A stretch of DNA of 9,525 nucleotides from an uncultured Pseudobutyrivibrio sp. (GTDB lineage Bacteria; Bacillota; Clostridia; Lachnospirales; Lachnospiraceae), in assembly GCA_900546435.1 (NCBI GenBank), contig URCQ01000041.1:1-9525 (forward strand). Direction: 5' to 3'. The position numbers were made by a program, and so were the translations under genes. The notes under the pieces are model-generated. The model was not told the origin of the DNA. It made no database searches and saw nothing but the letters and a program-made list of their open reading frames with translations. The number at the start of each line of letters is the position of its first letter. Positions within the stretch are counted from its first letter, which is position 1. This document shows, in pieces, positions 1 to 6,811 of the stretch.

Positions 1-356
1 CAATGAATGCATTCACTCCACTCACCAAAATTCCTGCCTATTCTGGAGCAAAGGCTGCAATCAGCAACTTTACACAGTGGCTTGCCGTTCACTTTTCAAA
101 GGCTGGCATCCGTGTAAACGCTATTGCACCGGGATTCTTCTCAACAAAGCAGAATGCTAAGTTGTTATTTAACGAAGATGGAACCCCAACTCCTCGTACC
201 GGCAAGATCCTTGCTGCTACTCCAATGGGACGTTTCGGTGAATCAGAAGAGTTAATCGGAAGCCTTTTATTCCTTTTGAACAACGAGGCTGCTGGATTTA
301 TCACAGGTGTTGTTCTTCCAGTTGATGGTGGCTTCTCTGCATACTCAGGGGTGTAA
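1..356 (+). CDS. uxuB: SDR-family oxidoreductase, probably D-fructuronate reductase (D-mannonate oxidoreductase), 5' end outside window
   Basis: This is the C-terminal 117 or so residues of a classical short-chain dehydrogenase. The frame is open from the window edge, and the Met at base 3 is internal, lying just after where the family's catalytic Ser sits. Counting from that Met, the active-site pair is Tyr13 and Lys17 (YSGAK). The NAIAPGFF loop is at 39-46 and the typical SDR C-terminal LPVDGG at 105-110. The family fold and NAD(P)H-dependent redox role are secure. The substrate is inferred from eda and uxaC downstream and from resemblance, from memory, to the SDR-type mannonate oxidoreductase of Firmicutes (Bacillus YjmF/UxuB), which interconverts fructuronate and mannonate. 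It could instead be a gluconate/ketogluconate-type SDR. The gene ends in TAA at 354-356, 213 bases before eda, with no obvious U-tract terminator between them. Confidence 0.8.
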   Translation, partial: MNAFTPLTKIPAYSGAKAAISNFTQWLAVHFSKAGIRVNAIAPGFFSTKQNAKLLFNEDGTPTPRTGKILAATPMGRFGESEELIGSLLFLLNNEAAGFITGVVLPVDGGFSAYSGV

Positions 357-357
357 A

Positions 358-454
358 CCGAAAGCGACCGAAAGCAACTTAGTGAATCCAAGCCGAAGGC
401 GGCCGAAAGCAACTTAGTGAATCCGAGCGACAGCGTAGGATGAACTTAGTGCGA
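358..454. repeat. Short intergenic direct repeats (period about 35 bp) between the SDR gene and eda
   Basis: Two identical 22-base units, beginning CCGAAAGC and ending GTGAATCC, lie at 368-389 and 403-424. A truncated copy (CCGAAAGC) is at 358-365, and a third copy of the core AACTTAGTG is at 443-451, so that core occurs three times at spacings of 35 and 32 bases. The block is GC-richer than the flanks and starts immediately after the SDR stop codon. It may be a family of dispersed intergenic elements; its function is unknown. Confidence 0.75.
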
Positions 455-515
455 GGTCGTTCTGTGAGATTGGCGAGACCGAGCATTTGCGAAGGTAGAG
501 CCTAGCGAACAGAAC
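455..515. other. Possible stem-loop in the eda 5' leader
   Basis: GTTCTGT at 459-465 is complementary to ACAGAAC at 509-515, with 43 bases between. A nested GGTC (455-458) / GACC (477-480) pairing competes with the outer stem. No U-tract follows, so this does not look like an intrinsic terminator. It may be an mRNA processing or stability structure inside the SDR-eda transcript. The pairing could also be chance. Confidence 0.3.
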
Positions 516-569
516 TTCCTTAAATGAAATGTTGTTATGTTATAAGTAGTAGAAAAGAGGTAATATATA

Positions 570-1208
570 ATGGAAATGCAAGAATTATTAAAAAAAGTTG
601 AAGAACTGAAAATCGTTCCAGTTGTTGTTCTAGAAGATGCAAAGGATGCAATTCCTCTTGGACAGGCATTGATTGATGGAGGACTTCCAGTAGCTGAGGT
701 TACATTCCGTACAGCAGCTGCAGCTGATTCTATCAAGGCAATGAGCGAAGCTTTCCCAGAAATGCTCGTTGGTGCTGGTACTGTTGTAAACGTAGAGCAG
801 TGCAAGAAGGCAATTGAGTGTGGAGCTAAGTTTATCGTAACACCTGGATATTCAGAAGAAGTTACAACATACTGCTGTGAGAACAATATTCCAATTCTTC
901 CGGGCGTATGTACACCTACAGAACTTATGATGGTTGTAAATCATGGACTTCCAGTTGCTAAATTCTTCCCGGCAGCACAGTTTGGCGGACTTAAGACAAT
1001 CAAGGCTTTGGCAGCTCCTTTCCCACAGATGCGTTTCATGCCAACAGGTGGTGTAAGCGAAGCAAATATCTTAGAGTATCTTGCTGAGCCAAAGATCATC
1101 GCAGCTGGCGGAAGCTGGATGGTAAAGGGTGATCTTGTTAAGGCTGGTAAGTTTGACGAGATCAAGGCTATGACAAAGAGCGCTGTAGACCTTGTAAAGA
1201 ACGCTTAA
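570..1208 (+). CDS. eda: 2-dehydro-3-deoxy-phosphogluconate (KDPG) aldolase
   Basis: This cytoplasmic class I aldolase splits KDPG into pyruvate and glyceraldehyde 3-phosphate, the last step of hexuronate breakdown. Many family members also act on 4-hydroxy-2-oxoglutarate. The 212-residue length is normal. Family landmarks appear in order: EVTFRT at 43-48 (Glu and Arg of the active site), GAGTV at 68-72, TPG at 91-93, GVCTPTE at 112-118, the Schiff-base lysine Lys131 in AKFFPA, PTGG at 158-161 in the phosphate-binding part, and GGSWM at 180-184. The ATG at 570 is preceded by GAGG at 557-560, nine bases upstream. The gene follows the SDR gene after a repeat-bearing leader and ends in a strong terminator. 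Codon use looks like that of a well-expressed gene. Confidence 0.96.
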   Translation: MEMQELLKKVEELKIVPVVVLEDAKDAIPLGQALIDGGLPVAEVTFRTAAAADSIKAMSEAFPEMLVGAGTVVNVEQCKKAIECGAKFIVTPGYSEEVTTYCCENNIPILPGVCTPTELMMVVNHGLPVAKFFPAAQFGGLKTIKALAAPFPQMRFMPTGGVSEANILEYLAEPKIIAAGGSWMVKGDLVKAGKFDEIKAMTKSAVDLVKNA

Positions 1209-1230
1209 TTCATTATATAGACTCATACAG

Positions 1231-1267
1231 AATCGCTCACAGATGCTAGAATCCGTGGGCGATTTTT
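1231..1267 (+). terminator. Rho-independent terminator after eda
   Basis: The arms 1232-1244 and 1251-1263 pair as ATCGCTCAC with GTGGGCGAT (one G-U), then one A-C mismatch, then GAT with ATC, closing on a six-base loop. Five T's follow (1263-1267). This should end most of the SDR-eda transcript before uxaC, so uxaC may depend on readthrough or on a promoter I could not identify. Confidence 0.88.
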
Positions 1268-1301
1268 GACTAAAACGACGAGAAGAGAAAGGGCAAAACA
1301 C

Positions 1302-2696
1302 ATGAAAAAATTTATGGATAAGGATTTCCTTTTAACAACAGATACCGCAAAACATTTATTCCATGATTTTGCAGAAAATATGCCAATCATCGATTATCAC
1401 TGTCATTTGAGCCCACAGGAAATTGCTGAGGATGCTCATTTTGAAAACATTACACAGGTATGGCTTGGTGGTGATCACTATAAGTGGCGTCAGATGCGTT
1501 CCAATGGTGTGGAGGAGCGCTACATCACAGGAGATGCGACAGACCGTGAAAAATTCCAGAAATGGGCAGAAACACTTGAAATGGCAATTGGAAACCCACT
1601 TTACCATTGGTCACATCTGGAATTACAGAGATACTTTGGCTATACAGGGGCTTTGAATGGTGATACAGCAGAAGAAGTATGGAATCTGTGCAACGAAAAG
1701 TTACAGAATATGTCTGCAAGACAGCTGATTCTTGATTCCAATGTAGAAATGATTGGTACAACGGATGATCCGATTGATGATTTGCATTGGCATAAAGTGA
1801 TTGCAGCGGATGAAAGTTTTAACGTAAAGGTGCTCCCATCCTGGAGACCGGATAAGGCTGTCAATATTGAGAAAGATGATTTTGTTTCCTATATGGAAAA
1901 ATTAGGTGATGCAGCAGGCATGAAAATCACATCGTTTGCAGATGTGAAGACAGCACTTACGAAGAGAATGGAATACTTCAAAGAAGCAGGCTGTTGTGTC
2001 AGCGATCATGGCTTGGAATATGTAGCATATGCAAAGACAACCGAGGAAGAAGTAGAAGCCGTATTTGCTAAGAAAATGGCTGGAGAGGCTTTGAACCATG
2101 AAGAAATCGGTAAATACAAGATGGGCGTTTTGTTACATCTTGGAAAAGAATATCATCGCTTGAACTGGGTAATGCAGCTGCATTATGGTGTAAAGCGTGA
2201 TAACAACCGTAAGGTATTTGAAGCTTTAGGACCAGATGCAGGTATTGATAGTATTTCAACGAGTGCACCAATCAACGAGCTGGCAGATTTCTTAAATGCA
2301 CTGGCTTATACAGATGAACTGCCAAAGACAATTATTTACTCATTGAATCCTATCGATAATGCAGCGATTGGAACCATTATTGGCTGCTTCCAGTCGGCAG
2401 AAGCTGTAGGAAAGATTCAGCATGGTTCCGCATGGTGGTTTAACGATAATAAGACAGGCATGATGGAGCAGATGACATCACTTGCAAACTTAGGATTGCT
2501 TGGTAACTTTATCGGTATGCTCACCGATTCAAGAAGTTTCCTCTCTTACACAAGACATGAATATTTCCGTCGTATTATGTGTGAACTGATTGGAAATTGG
2601 GTAGAAAATGGCGAATATCCAGCCGATGACAAATCTTTACAGAAGATTGTAGAAGGCATTGCATATCGCAACGCAAAACGTTATTTCGAAATTTAG
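1302..2696 (+). CDS. uxaC: Glucuronate (uronate) isomerase
   Basis: Metal-dependent isomerase of the amidohydrolase-like TIM-barrel superfamily, interconverting D-glucuronate and D-fructuronate (and galacturonate and tagaturonate) in the cytoplasm. With the ATG at 1302 the product is 464 residues, close to the roughly 470 of E. coli UxaC. It aligns in memory along its whole length: DYHCHL at 31-36 with the metal-binding HxH, WLGGDHYKWRQMRSNG at 54-69, then TTDDPID, VLPSWRPDKA, SDHGLE, RDNNRK, WWFND and TDSRSFLSYTRHEYFRR at 408-424. I chose 1302 because a purine-rich AGAGAAAGGG (1284-1293) sits at proper distance. The in-frame TTG at 1266 lies in the T-tract of the eda terminator and would add a non-homologous extension. 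It supplies the substrate for the SDR upstream. Confidence 0.96.
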   Translation: MKKFMDKDFLLTTDTAKHLFHDFAENMPIIDYHCHLSPQEIAEDAHFENITQVWLGGDHYKWRQMRSNGVEERYITGDATDREKFQKWAETLEMAIGNPLYHWSHLELQRYFGYTGALNGDTAEEVWNLCNEKLQNMSARQLILDSNVEMIGTTDDPIDDLHWHKVIAADESFNVKVLPSWRPDKAVNIEKDDFVSYMEKLGDAAGMKITSFADVKTALTKRMEYFKEAGCCVSDHGLEYVAYAKTTEEEVEAVFAKKMAGEALNHEEIGKYKMGVLLHLGKEYHRLNWVMQLHYGVKRDNNRKVFEALGPDAGIDSISTSAPINELADFLNALAYTDELPKTIIYSLNPIDNAAIGTIIGCFQSAEAVGKIQHGSAWWFNDNKTGMMEQMTSLANLGLLGNFIGMLTDSRSFLSYTRHEYFRRIMCELIGNWVENGEYPADDKSLQKIVEGIAYRNAKRYFEI

Positions 2697-2717
2697 TACA
2701 TCAGGTAGTACATCAGG
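2694..2717. repeat. 12-bp tandem duplication over the uxaC stop codon
   Basis: TAGTACATCAGG occurs at 2694-2705 and again at 2706-2717. The unit length is a multiple of three, so the second TAG (2706-2708) is in frame with the uxaC stop at 2694-2696 and gives tandem in-frame stops. The copy ends in the first bases of the terminator stem. Confidence 0.85.
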
Positions 2718-2751
2718 GACGTTCCTTTTGCCACAAGGAGCGTCCCTTTTT
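2716..2751 (+). terminator. Rho-independent terminator after uxaC
   Basis: A 12-bp stem (GGGACGTTCCTT at 2716-2727 with AAGGAGCGTCCC at 2735-2746, one G-U pair) has a seven-base loop and is followed by TTTTT at 2747-2751. On the - strand no T-run follows the stem, so it is oriented for uxaC. It also lies just past the stop of the convergent MATE gene. Confidence 0.9.
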
Positions 2752-2757
2752 CCATCT

Positions 2758-4110
2758 TTATCTTGTGATGTTTCTAACCCATACATATTTTTTGTAGTGT
2801 TTGTAAACGGCAGGAAGTTTTACAATTTCGTCTAAGCTGATAATGATATAGACAAGCCAGACAGGCGCATGGAAAACGAACGCGGTAATAAAACCAAGAG
2901 GTACGGAAAAACACCACATGGCACCCAGATTACCAATCATATCAAATTTTGCATCGCCGCCAGCACAGAAAATACCATCGAGTACGGTGGTGTTTACAGA
3001 TTGCCCCATGAGGTTGACTCCAAGTACAACCATCATAAATTGCAGATAGCCTCTTGCGGTGTCCGACATTGGAGCAACGTGGGATACAAATGGTGATAGG
3101 ATAATTAAAATGGTTCCGGTTACTACACCGATGAGAATGGAGATACGCGTAATCCTGCCTCCGTAAGTTTTCGCTTTTTCCAGTTCATTTGCGCCAAGCA
3201 AATTGCCGACAAGAATACCTGCACCGGCACTGACACCACGAATCACGCATTGCACCATACTTTTTACAATGCTGGCAATGGAATTTGCAGCGACAGCATC
3301 ACTGCCCATGTGCCCTAGAATGACAGAGTATAGGACAAAGGCAATGCCCCATACAAGAGCTGCACCAAGTGCCGGTGTTGTGTAGTACCAAAAATCTTTT
3401 GTTAAAACTTTACTGGTGTGCCAAATGCCGGCCCAGCGAATGGCAACATTATGAGCGTGGCGTACAGCAAAATATGCCCATACAAGTTCGACCAATCGAG
3501 CAGTAACTGTTGCGTAAGCGGCACCGACAATGCCAAGACGTGGCGCCCCCAACAGACCAAAAATCAAAATGGCATTTAGGATAATATTAATAATGACAGC
3601 GGAAGAGCTGATTTTAGAACTCAGCGCGGCATGCCCTGTGTTTTTTAGAAGAATCAGATAAATCTGTGAAATTCCACAAAAAACATAGGAAAGTGCAACA
3701 GCGCGTAAGTAGGACGCACCATTGGAAATCAGAAGGGGATCATTTGTAAAAATGTGCATAAGTCCACCCGGTATCATAAGGGCAAGCACTGTAAAAATCC
3801 CGCTGGATAAAAGGTTGGTATATAACGCAACGGGCATGACTTTTTCAATGGATGCAGTGTCTCTTTTGCCCCAATATTGTGCAATCATAATGCCGCAGCC
3901 AGCAGCAATGCCGGCAACAAAGAGATTGAGAACAAATTGAACCTGCCCTGCGAGAGAAACGGCAGAAAGAGATGTCTGGTCGACAAATCCTAGCATCAGA
4001 GCATCGGTTGCACTGACGAGCGCCAGCATAAATTGCTGTATGGCAATTGGCACAACCAGATGCAACATTTGTTGCGCTAATTCATTATCTTTTGTTTTGG
4101 ATAGCATCAT
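2758..4110 (-). CDS. MATE-family multidrug/cation efflux transporter
   Basis: The 450-residue, strongly hydrophobic protein has the length and roughly twelve alternating membrane segments of a MATE antiporter, which exports drugs or metabolites from the cytoplasm using a Na+ or H+ gradient. The N-terminal half has the family's first helix, QQFMLALVSATDALMLGFVD at 25-44, followed by a Ser/Ala/Gly-rich second segment. A similar pattern recurs after residue 230, as expected for the two pseudo-symmetric halves. The first of two adjacent ATGs (4110-4108) follows AAAGGAG (4124-4118) by seven bases. The gene converges on uxaC and diverges from cutC. Its promoter overlaps a palindrome. The substrate cannot be read from sequence, and the gene could be a DinF-like or NorM-like member. 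Family call firm, subfamily open. Confidence 0.93.
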   Translation of the reverse strand: MMLSKTKDNELAQQMLHLVVPIAIQQFMLALVSATDALMLGFVDQTSLSAVSLAGQVQFVLNLFVAGIAAGCGIMIAQYWGKRDTASIEKVMPVALYTNLLSSGIFTVLALMIPGGLMHIFTNDPLLISNGASYLRAVALSYVFCGISQIYLILLKNTGHAALSSKISSSAVIINIILNAILIFGLLGAPRLGIVGAAYATVTARLVELVWAYFAVRHAHNVAIRWAGIWHTSKVLTKDFWYYTTPALGAALVWGIAFVLYSVILGHMGSDAVAANSIASIVKSMVQCVIRGVSAGAGILVGNLLGANELEKAKTYGGRITRISILIGVVTGTILIILSPFVSHVAPMSDTARGYLQFMMVVLGVNLMGQSVNTTVLDGIFCAGGDAKFDMIGNLGAMWCFSVPLGFITAFVFHAPVWLVYIIISLDEIVKLPAVYKHYKKYVWVRNITR

Positions 4111-4145
4111 GGTAAAACTCCTTTATGTTTCGTCAAATCCTTGCT

Positions 4146-4175
4146 ATTTTATCGGTTATGACAGGCTGGTGTCAA
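4146..4175 (-). promoter_or_regulatory. Sigma-A promoter of the MATE gene with overlapping palindrome
   Basis: On the - strand a perfect TTGACA (4175-4170) and TAAAAT (4151-4146) are separated by 18 bases, about 35 bases before the start codon at 4110. The inverted repeat TGACA-N6-TGTCA (4159-4174 on the + strand) overlaps the -35 box and the first spacer bases. That is a position where a bound repressor would block RNA polymerase. The promoter is well supported; an operator role is inferred. Confidence 0.75.
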
Positions 4176-4268
4176 GGAATTTCAGAGAAAGGACAAATTA
4201 CGCGAAAGAAAGTGAAACGTGGGGAAAAATAGAGCAAGATATGTAAATCGTATGGGATAGAAAATGAG

Positions 4269-4297
4269 TTGGATAAAAGTAGCAGAAACGGTATAAT
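4269..4297 (+). promoter_or_regulatory. Probable sigma-A promoter of cutC(-merR)
   Basis: A perfect TATAAT at 4292-4297 has a weak TTGGAT 17 bases upstream (4269-4274). Transcription would start near 4304, leaving a leader of about 40 bases before the TTG start of cutC. This placement argues against any cutC start further upstream. Confidence 0.65.
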
Positions 4298-4343
4298 GAA
4301 GGTGATTGAAAATCGGAAAAGAAAGAAGATAGGAGGGGGTTCT

Positions 4344-5087
4344 TTGAAAGGATTGCTGGAAATTTGCTGTGGCAGTTTTGAAGATGTGAAAATCGCCTGG
4401 GAAAATGGTGCAGATCGCGTGGAACTTAATAGTGCATTGTATTTGGGTGGGCTGACACCGTCACTCGCTCATTTGATTTGTGCAAAAGAGCAATGTGATA
4501 TTCCCGTTGTGACTATGGTTCGACCAAGGGGAGGTGGGTTTTGTTATTCCGAGGAAGAATATCAGACGATGCTTTTGGATGCGCGCATACTGTTAGATCA
4601 TGGAGCAGATGGGATTGCGTTTGGCTTTTTACATACGGATCATACACTGGATGTTGCGCGTACGGAAGAAATGATTGCACTTGTTCATGAAAAAGGAAAG
4701 GAAGCAGTATTTCATCGGGCATTCGATTGTGTCACGCAGCAGGAGCATGCGGTGGAAATTTTAATTTCTCTTGGAGCAGACCGGATTCTTACCAGTGGTG
4801 GTGCGCCGGATGCATGGACAGGAAGACAACAATTGCAATGGCTGCAAAGCCAATATGGAAAAGAAATCACATTTTTGGCAGGAAGCGGTGTAAATGCTGA
4901 AAATGTAAAGAATTTGATGGAATACACGAACGTGGAGCAGGTGCATACATCTTGTCGCAAATGGAACGTGGATGGGACAACCTCGCATCAGAATGTGGAT
5001 TTTTCTTATGATGCAGAAAAAAAGGATGCATATGAGATGGTAGATCCTCAAAAAGTAGAAAAAATGGTAAAAGCATTGACCTTGTAG
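4344..5087 (+). CDS. cutC: CutC-family protein (copper homeostasis protein homologue)
   Basis: A 247-residue TIM-barrel protein of the CutC family; E. coli CutC has 248 residues. Conserved blocks in order are LLEICCGSFEDV at 4-15, NGADRVEL at 21-28, GGLTPS at 35-40, VRPRGGGFCYS at 59-69, VFHRAFD at 122-128, DRILTSGG at 146-153, AGSGVNAENV at 179-188 and VHTS at 200-203. The family was linked to copper tolerance in E. coli, but its biochemical role is disputed, so the name indicates homology and not a proven copper function. The TTG start at 4344 is chosen because AGGAGGGGG (4331-4339) precedes it closely and because homology begins at once. Starts at 4269 or 4296 would overlap the promoter and add unrelated residues. 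MerR follows after 54 bases with no terminator, so the two are probably cotranscribed. Confidence 0.92.
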   Translation: MKGLLEICCGSFEDVKIAWENGADRVELNSALYLGGLTPSLAHLICAKEQCDIPVVTMVRPRGGGFCYSEEEYQTMLLDARILLDHGADGIAFGFLHTDHTLDVARTEEMIALVHEKGKEAVFHRAFDCVTQQEHAVEILISLGADRILTSGGAPDAWTGRQQLQWLQSQYGKEITFLAGSGVNAENVKNLMEYTNVEQVHTSCRKWNVDGTTSHQNVDFSYDAEKKDAYEMVDPQKVEKMVKALTL

Positions 5088-5141
5088 TTTGTATATGGTT
5101 TAGAGTTCAGGTGTAAAAAGCAAAACACGGAGGAGTGGAAA

Positions 5142-6053
5142 ATGATGAACATCAAACAAGTAGAAAAACTTACAGGGATTTCAAGCCAAAATATTAGATT
5201 TTATGAAAAAAGTGGATTGATTCATCCAAAACGTAACGAAGAAAATGGATATCGAGAATATAATGAGGAAGATGTCCGTTTGCTAAAACTGGTAAAAATG
5301 TTTCGCATGCTGGATATGCCTATCGAACAGATTAAGTTGATGTTATTTGAAACGGATGAGTTGGACAATCTTCTCGTAAAACAGGAAAAAGCGTTAGAGA
5401 AAAAATTGGCAAATACAAAGTGTGCGATTGATCTCTGTGAAAATTTAAGAAAAACGCATAAAACAATTGCAGATATTGATGTTGATTCGTATCTCAACCA
5501 GATGGAAAAGGTGCCGGGCAATTATTTTGATAAGTGGATTTCGGATTATAAGGATGTGGTTCAATATGAGCACCAAAGAACCTTTACGTTTACACCAGAT
5601 GATGAGATAAAAGACTTATATGATTTCGCTAATGCACTGTATGCTTATGCGAGAGAGATGGATAAGGAGATTACCATAACGAAAGAGGGGATGTATCCGG
5701 AATTCATTATGGATGGGGTGGAATACACTGCAGAACGAAATTACACGGCTGTTCGCGGTATTCCGGTAGCGGTGATTCGATGTACAAGAAAGGATGCGCC
5801 GGAAACAGATGCTGCGTACCAATCGGGTAGAAAGAAATGGATGCGGTTGCTGCATGTATGTTGGCCGGCAGTATTGGGAATGCTGTTACTCGTCCTTTTG
5901 GCAGGACCAGCATCGTTGAAAACGCTGTTTTCTACCATGGAAGGCGCTCTTATTCTGATCGCTATGTTGGTGTTGTGTGTTGCAATGTCTATTCGTAATT
6001 ATTTCTTTTATTGGAATCGCAGTGATGTGCAAGAAAAATTCACAAAGGATTAA
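5142..6053 (+). CDS. MerR-family transcriptional regulator with two C-terminal membrane segments
   Basis: The 303-residue protein starts with a clear MerR DNA-binding domain. The winged helix-turn-helix spans residues 3-70 (IKQVEKLTGISSQNIRFYEK at 4-23, wing with NGYREYNEEDV at 35-45, then LLKLVKMFRMLDMPIEQIK). A helical linker follows, residues 74-110, likely a dimerising coiled coil, and a soluble region of about 120 residues that I do not recognise. Two hydrophobic segments at about 236-256 and 267-287 would form a membrane hairpin, placing both termini in the cytoplasm. Cys94 and Cys99 are present but form no known metal-site signature. GGAGGAG at 5129-5135 serves the ATG at 5142 or the next one at 5145. 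It lies in the likely cutC operon. A membrane-embedded MerR would sense an envelope or lipophilic signal; the ligand and targets are unknown. Confidence 0.88.
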   Translation: MMNIKQVEKLTGISSQNIRFYEKSGLIHPKRNEENGYREYNEEDVRLLKLVKMFRMLDMPIEQIKLMLFETDELDNLLVKQEKALEKKLANTKCAIDLCENLRKTHKTIADIDVDSYLNQMEKVPGNYFDKWISDYKDVVQYEHQRTFTFTPDDEIKDLYDFANALYAYAREMDKEITITKEGMYPEFIMDGVEYTAERNYTAVRGIPVAVIRCTRKDAPETDAAYQSGRKKWMRLLHVCWPAVLGMLLLVLLAGPASLKTLFSTMEGALILIAMLVLCVAMSIRNYFFYWNRSDVQEKFTKD

Positions 6054-6068
6054 AAAGTAGAGTAGATT

Positions 6069-6450
6069 ATGAAAAGGTAATTACTGGTAACAATCTTGAG
6101 CTTAATAATGGGATGATCGATTGTAGCTTGCGGCAAGCAGGAAACCACAGATGGTAAAGAATCGATTAATGAGACTGTTGAATCCGTACAGGAAGAGACC
6201 ACAGAAACAGATGACGCAGAGAGTACAGCAAGAGGTATCAAGCTTGGAGATAGTATAGACAAAGTATTTGAGTTATATGGTCCAGCAGATAAATATGACA
6301 TATGCACTAAAAAATATTTTTCACATGATAATTTAAACGACACTGAACAGTACACTTATTTCTTGAAACTCGATTCAACAAAAGATTACTTTTATGCATT
6401 TACATTTTATGCAGATCAATACAGTGATGTAATGCTTCTTATGGCTCCTT
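6069..6450 (+). pseudogene. Decayed lipoprotein gene with two stop codons in its signal peptide
   Basis: Reading from ATG at 6069 gives MKR, then TAA (6078-6080), the hydrophobic stretch LLVTILSLIMG, then TGA (6114-6116), and then SIVACGKQ. That is a lipoprotein signal peptide with lipobox V-A-C (Cys codon 6129-6131) interrupted twice by stops. After the Cys the same frame stays open: a Glu/Thr/Ser/Asp-rich linker, then GIKLGDSIDKVFELYGPADK, a segment resembling the repeated G-x-S-x-x-x-V-x-x-x-YG unit of small secreted BLIP/SmpA-like domains (weak inference). It continues to about 6440, where the frame runs without a break into IS66-like sequence. There is no convincing ribosome binding site before 6069. 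A sequencing error would need to explain two independent stops, so true decay is more likely. The gene follows merR by 15 bases. Confidence 0.72.
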
Positions 6451-6800
6451 CCATGCATACAGGCTTCACACCTGCTCGTGTCAATGGAAAATGCGTACAG
6501 GTCAGCATATTTGCGAATCCTGATGAAACTCTGTATTATTTTAGCGAACACAAAGGACATCAGGGAATTGCTGGTACCCCGGTTGAACGTTATCTACAAG
6601 ATGCTATTGATAATGAACCAGAACTCACCTGGCACAAACAGATGAAAGATCTTTTTTCTGAAGTCATTCATGAAGCCAAACAGACTCGAGATTTTTCTCC
6701 AGAACGAATTCTTCAGATTGAATACACCAATAACAGAGCAGAGAGAGGGCTTCGCAAGAATCTTTTTCTTACTGCACAAGAAGTATTCTCCAATTTATAA
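6450..6800 (+). mobile_element. IS66-family transposase remnant with internal deletions, fused in frame to the lipoprotein remnant
   Basis: The frame open from the lipoprotein remnant ends at TAA 6798-6800. From about 6455 it reads MHTGFTPARVNGK, then TLYYFSEHKGHQGIAGTPVE, RYLQDAIDNEPELTWHKQM and YTNNRAERGLR. I recognise these as pieces of the IS66 TnpC transposase subtype common in Lachnospiraceae, including the C-terminal NN-x-x-ER motif that carries the last catalytic Glu. They are compressed: sequence expected between TPVE and RYLQD (near 6586) and between the SPERI region and YTNN (near 6720) is absent. About 115 residues remain of a protein normally about 450-550 long. No tnpA, tnpB or terminal inverted repeats are seen nearby. 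It cannot be an active transposase. The alignment is from memory, so the deletion points are approximate. Confidence 0.7.
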
Positions 6801-6811
6801 TTCTAGACAAG

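Noticed and set aside
368..424. CRISPR-like array
   Set aside because: Only two full 22-base units with a 13-base gap between them, no spacers of normal length and no cas genes.
446..886. Long antisense frames over eda, uxaC, MATE, cutC and other genes
   Set aside because: They lie opposite well-identified genes, lack ribosome binding sites and have the composition expected of shadow frames.
1266..1301. Upstream TTG start for uxaC at 1266
   Set aside because: It lies in the T-run of the eda terminator, and the added residues do not match the family. ATG 1302 has a better ribosome binding site and gives the normal length.
4269..4343. Longer N-terminus for CutC (starts at 4269 or 4296)
   Set aside because: These bases hold the promoter -35/-10 region. 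The TTG at 4344 follows AGGAGGGGG and coincides with the start of homology.
6363..6800. A separate gene starting at TTG 6363 (145 residues)
   Set aside because: There is no ribosome binding site, and the frame is open upstream through lipoprotein-like sequence to 6117. It is the 3' part of the interrupted lipoprotein/IS66 chimera.
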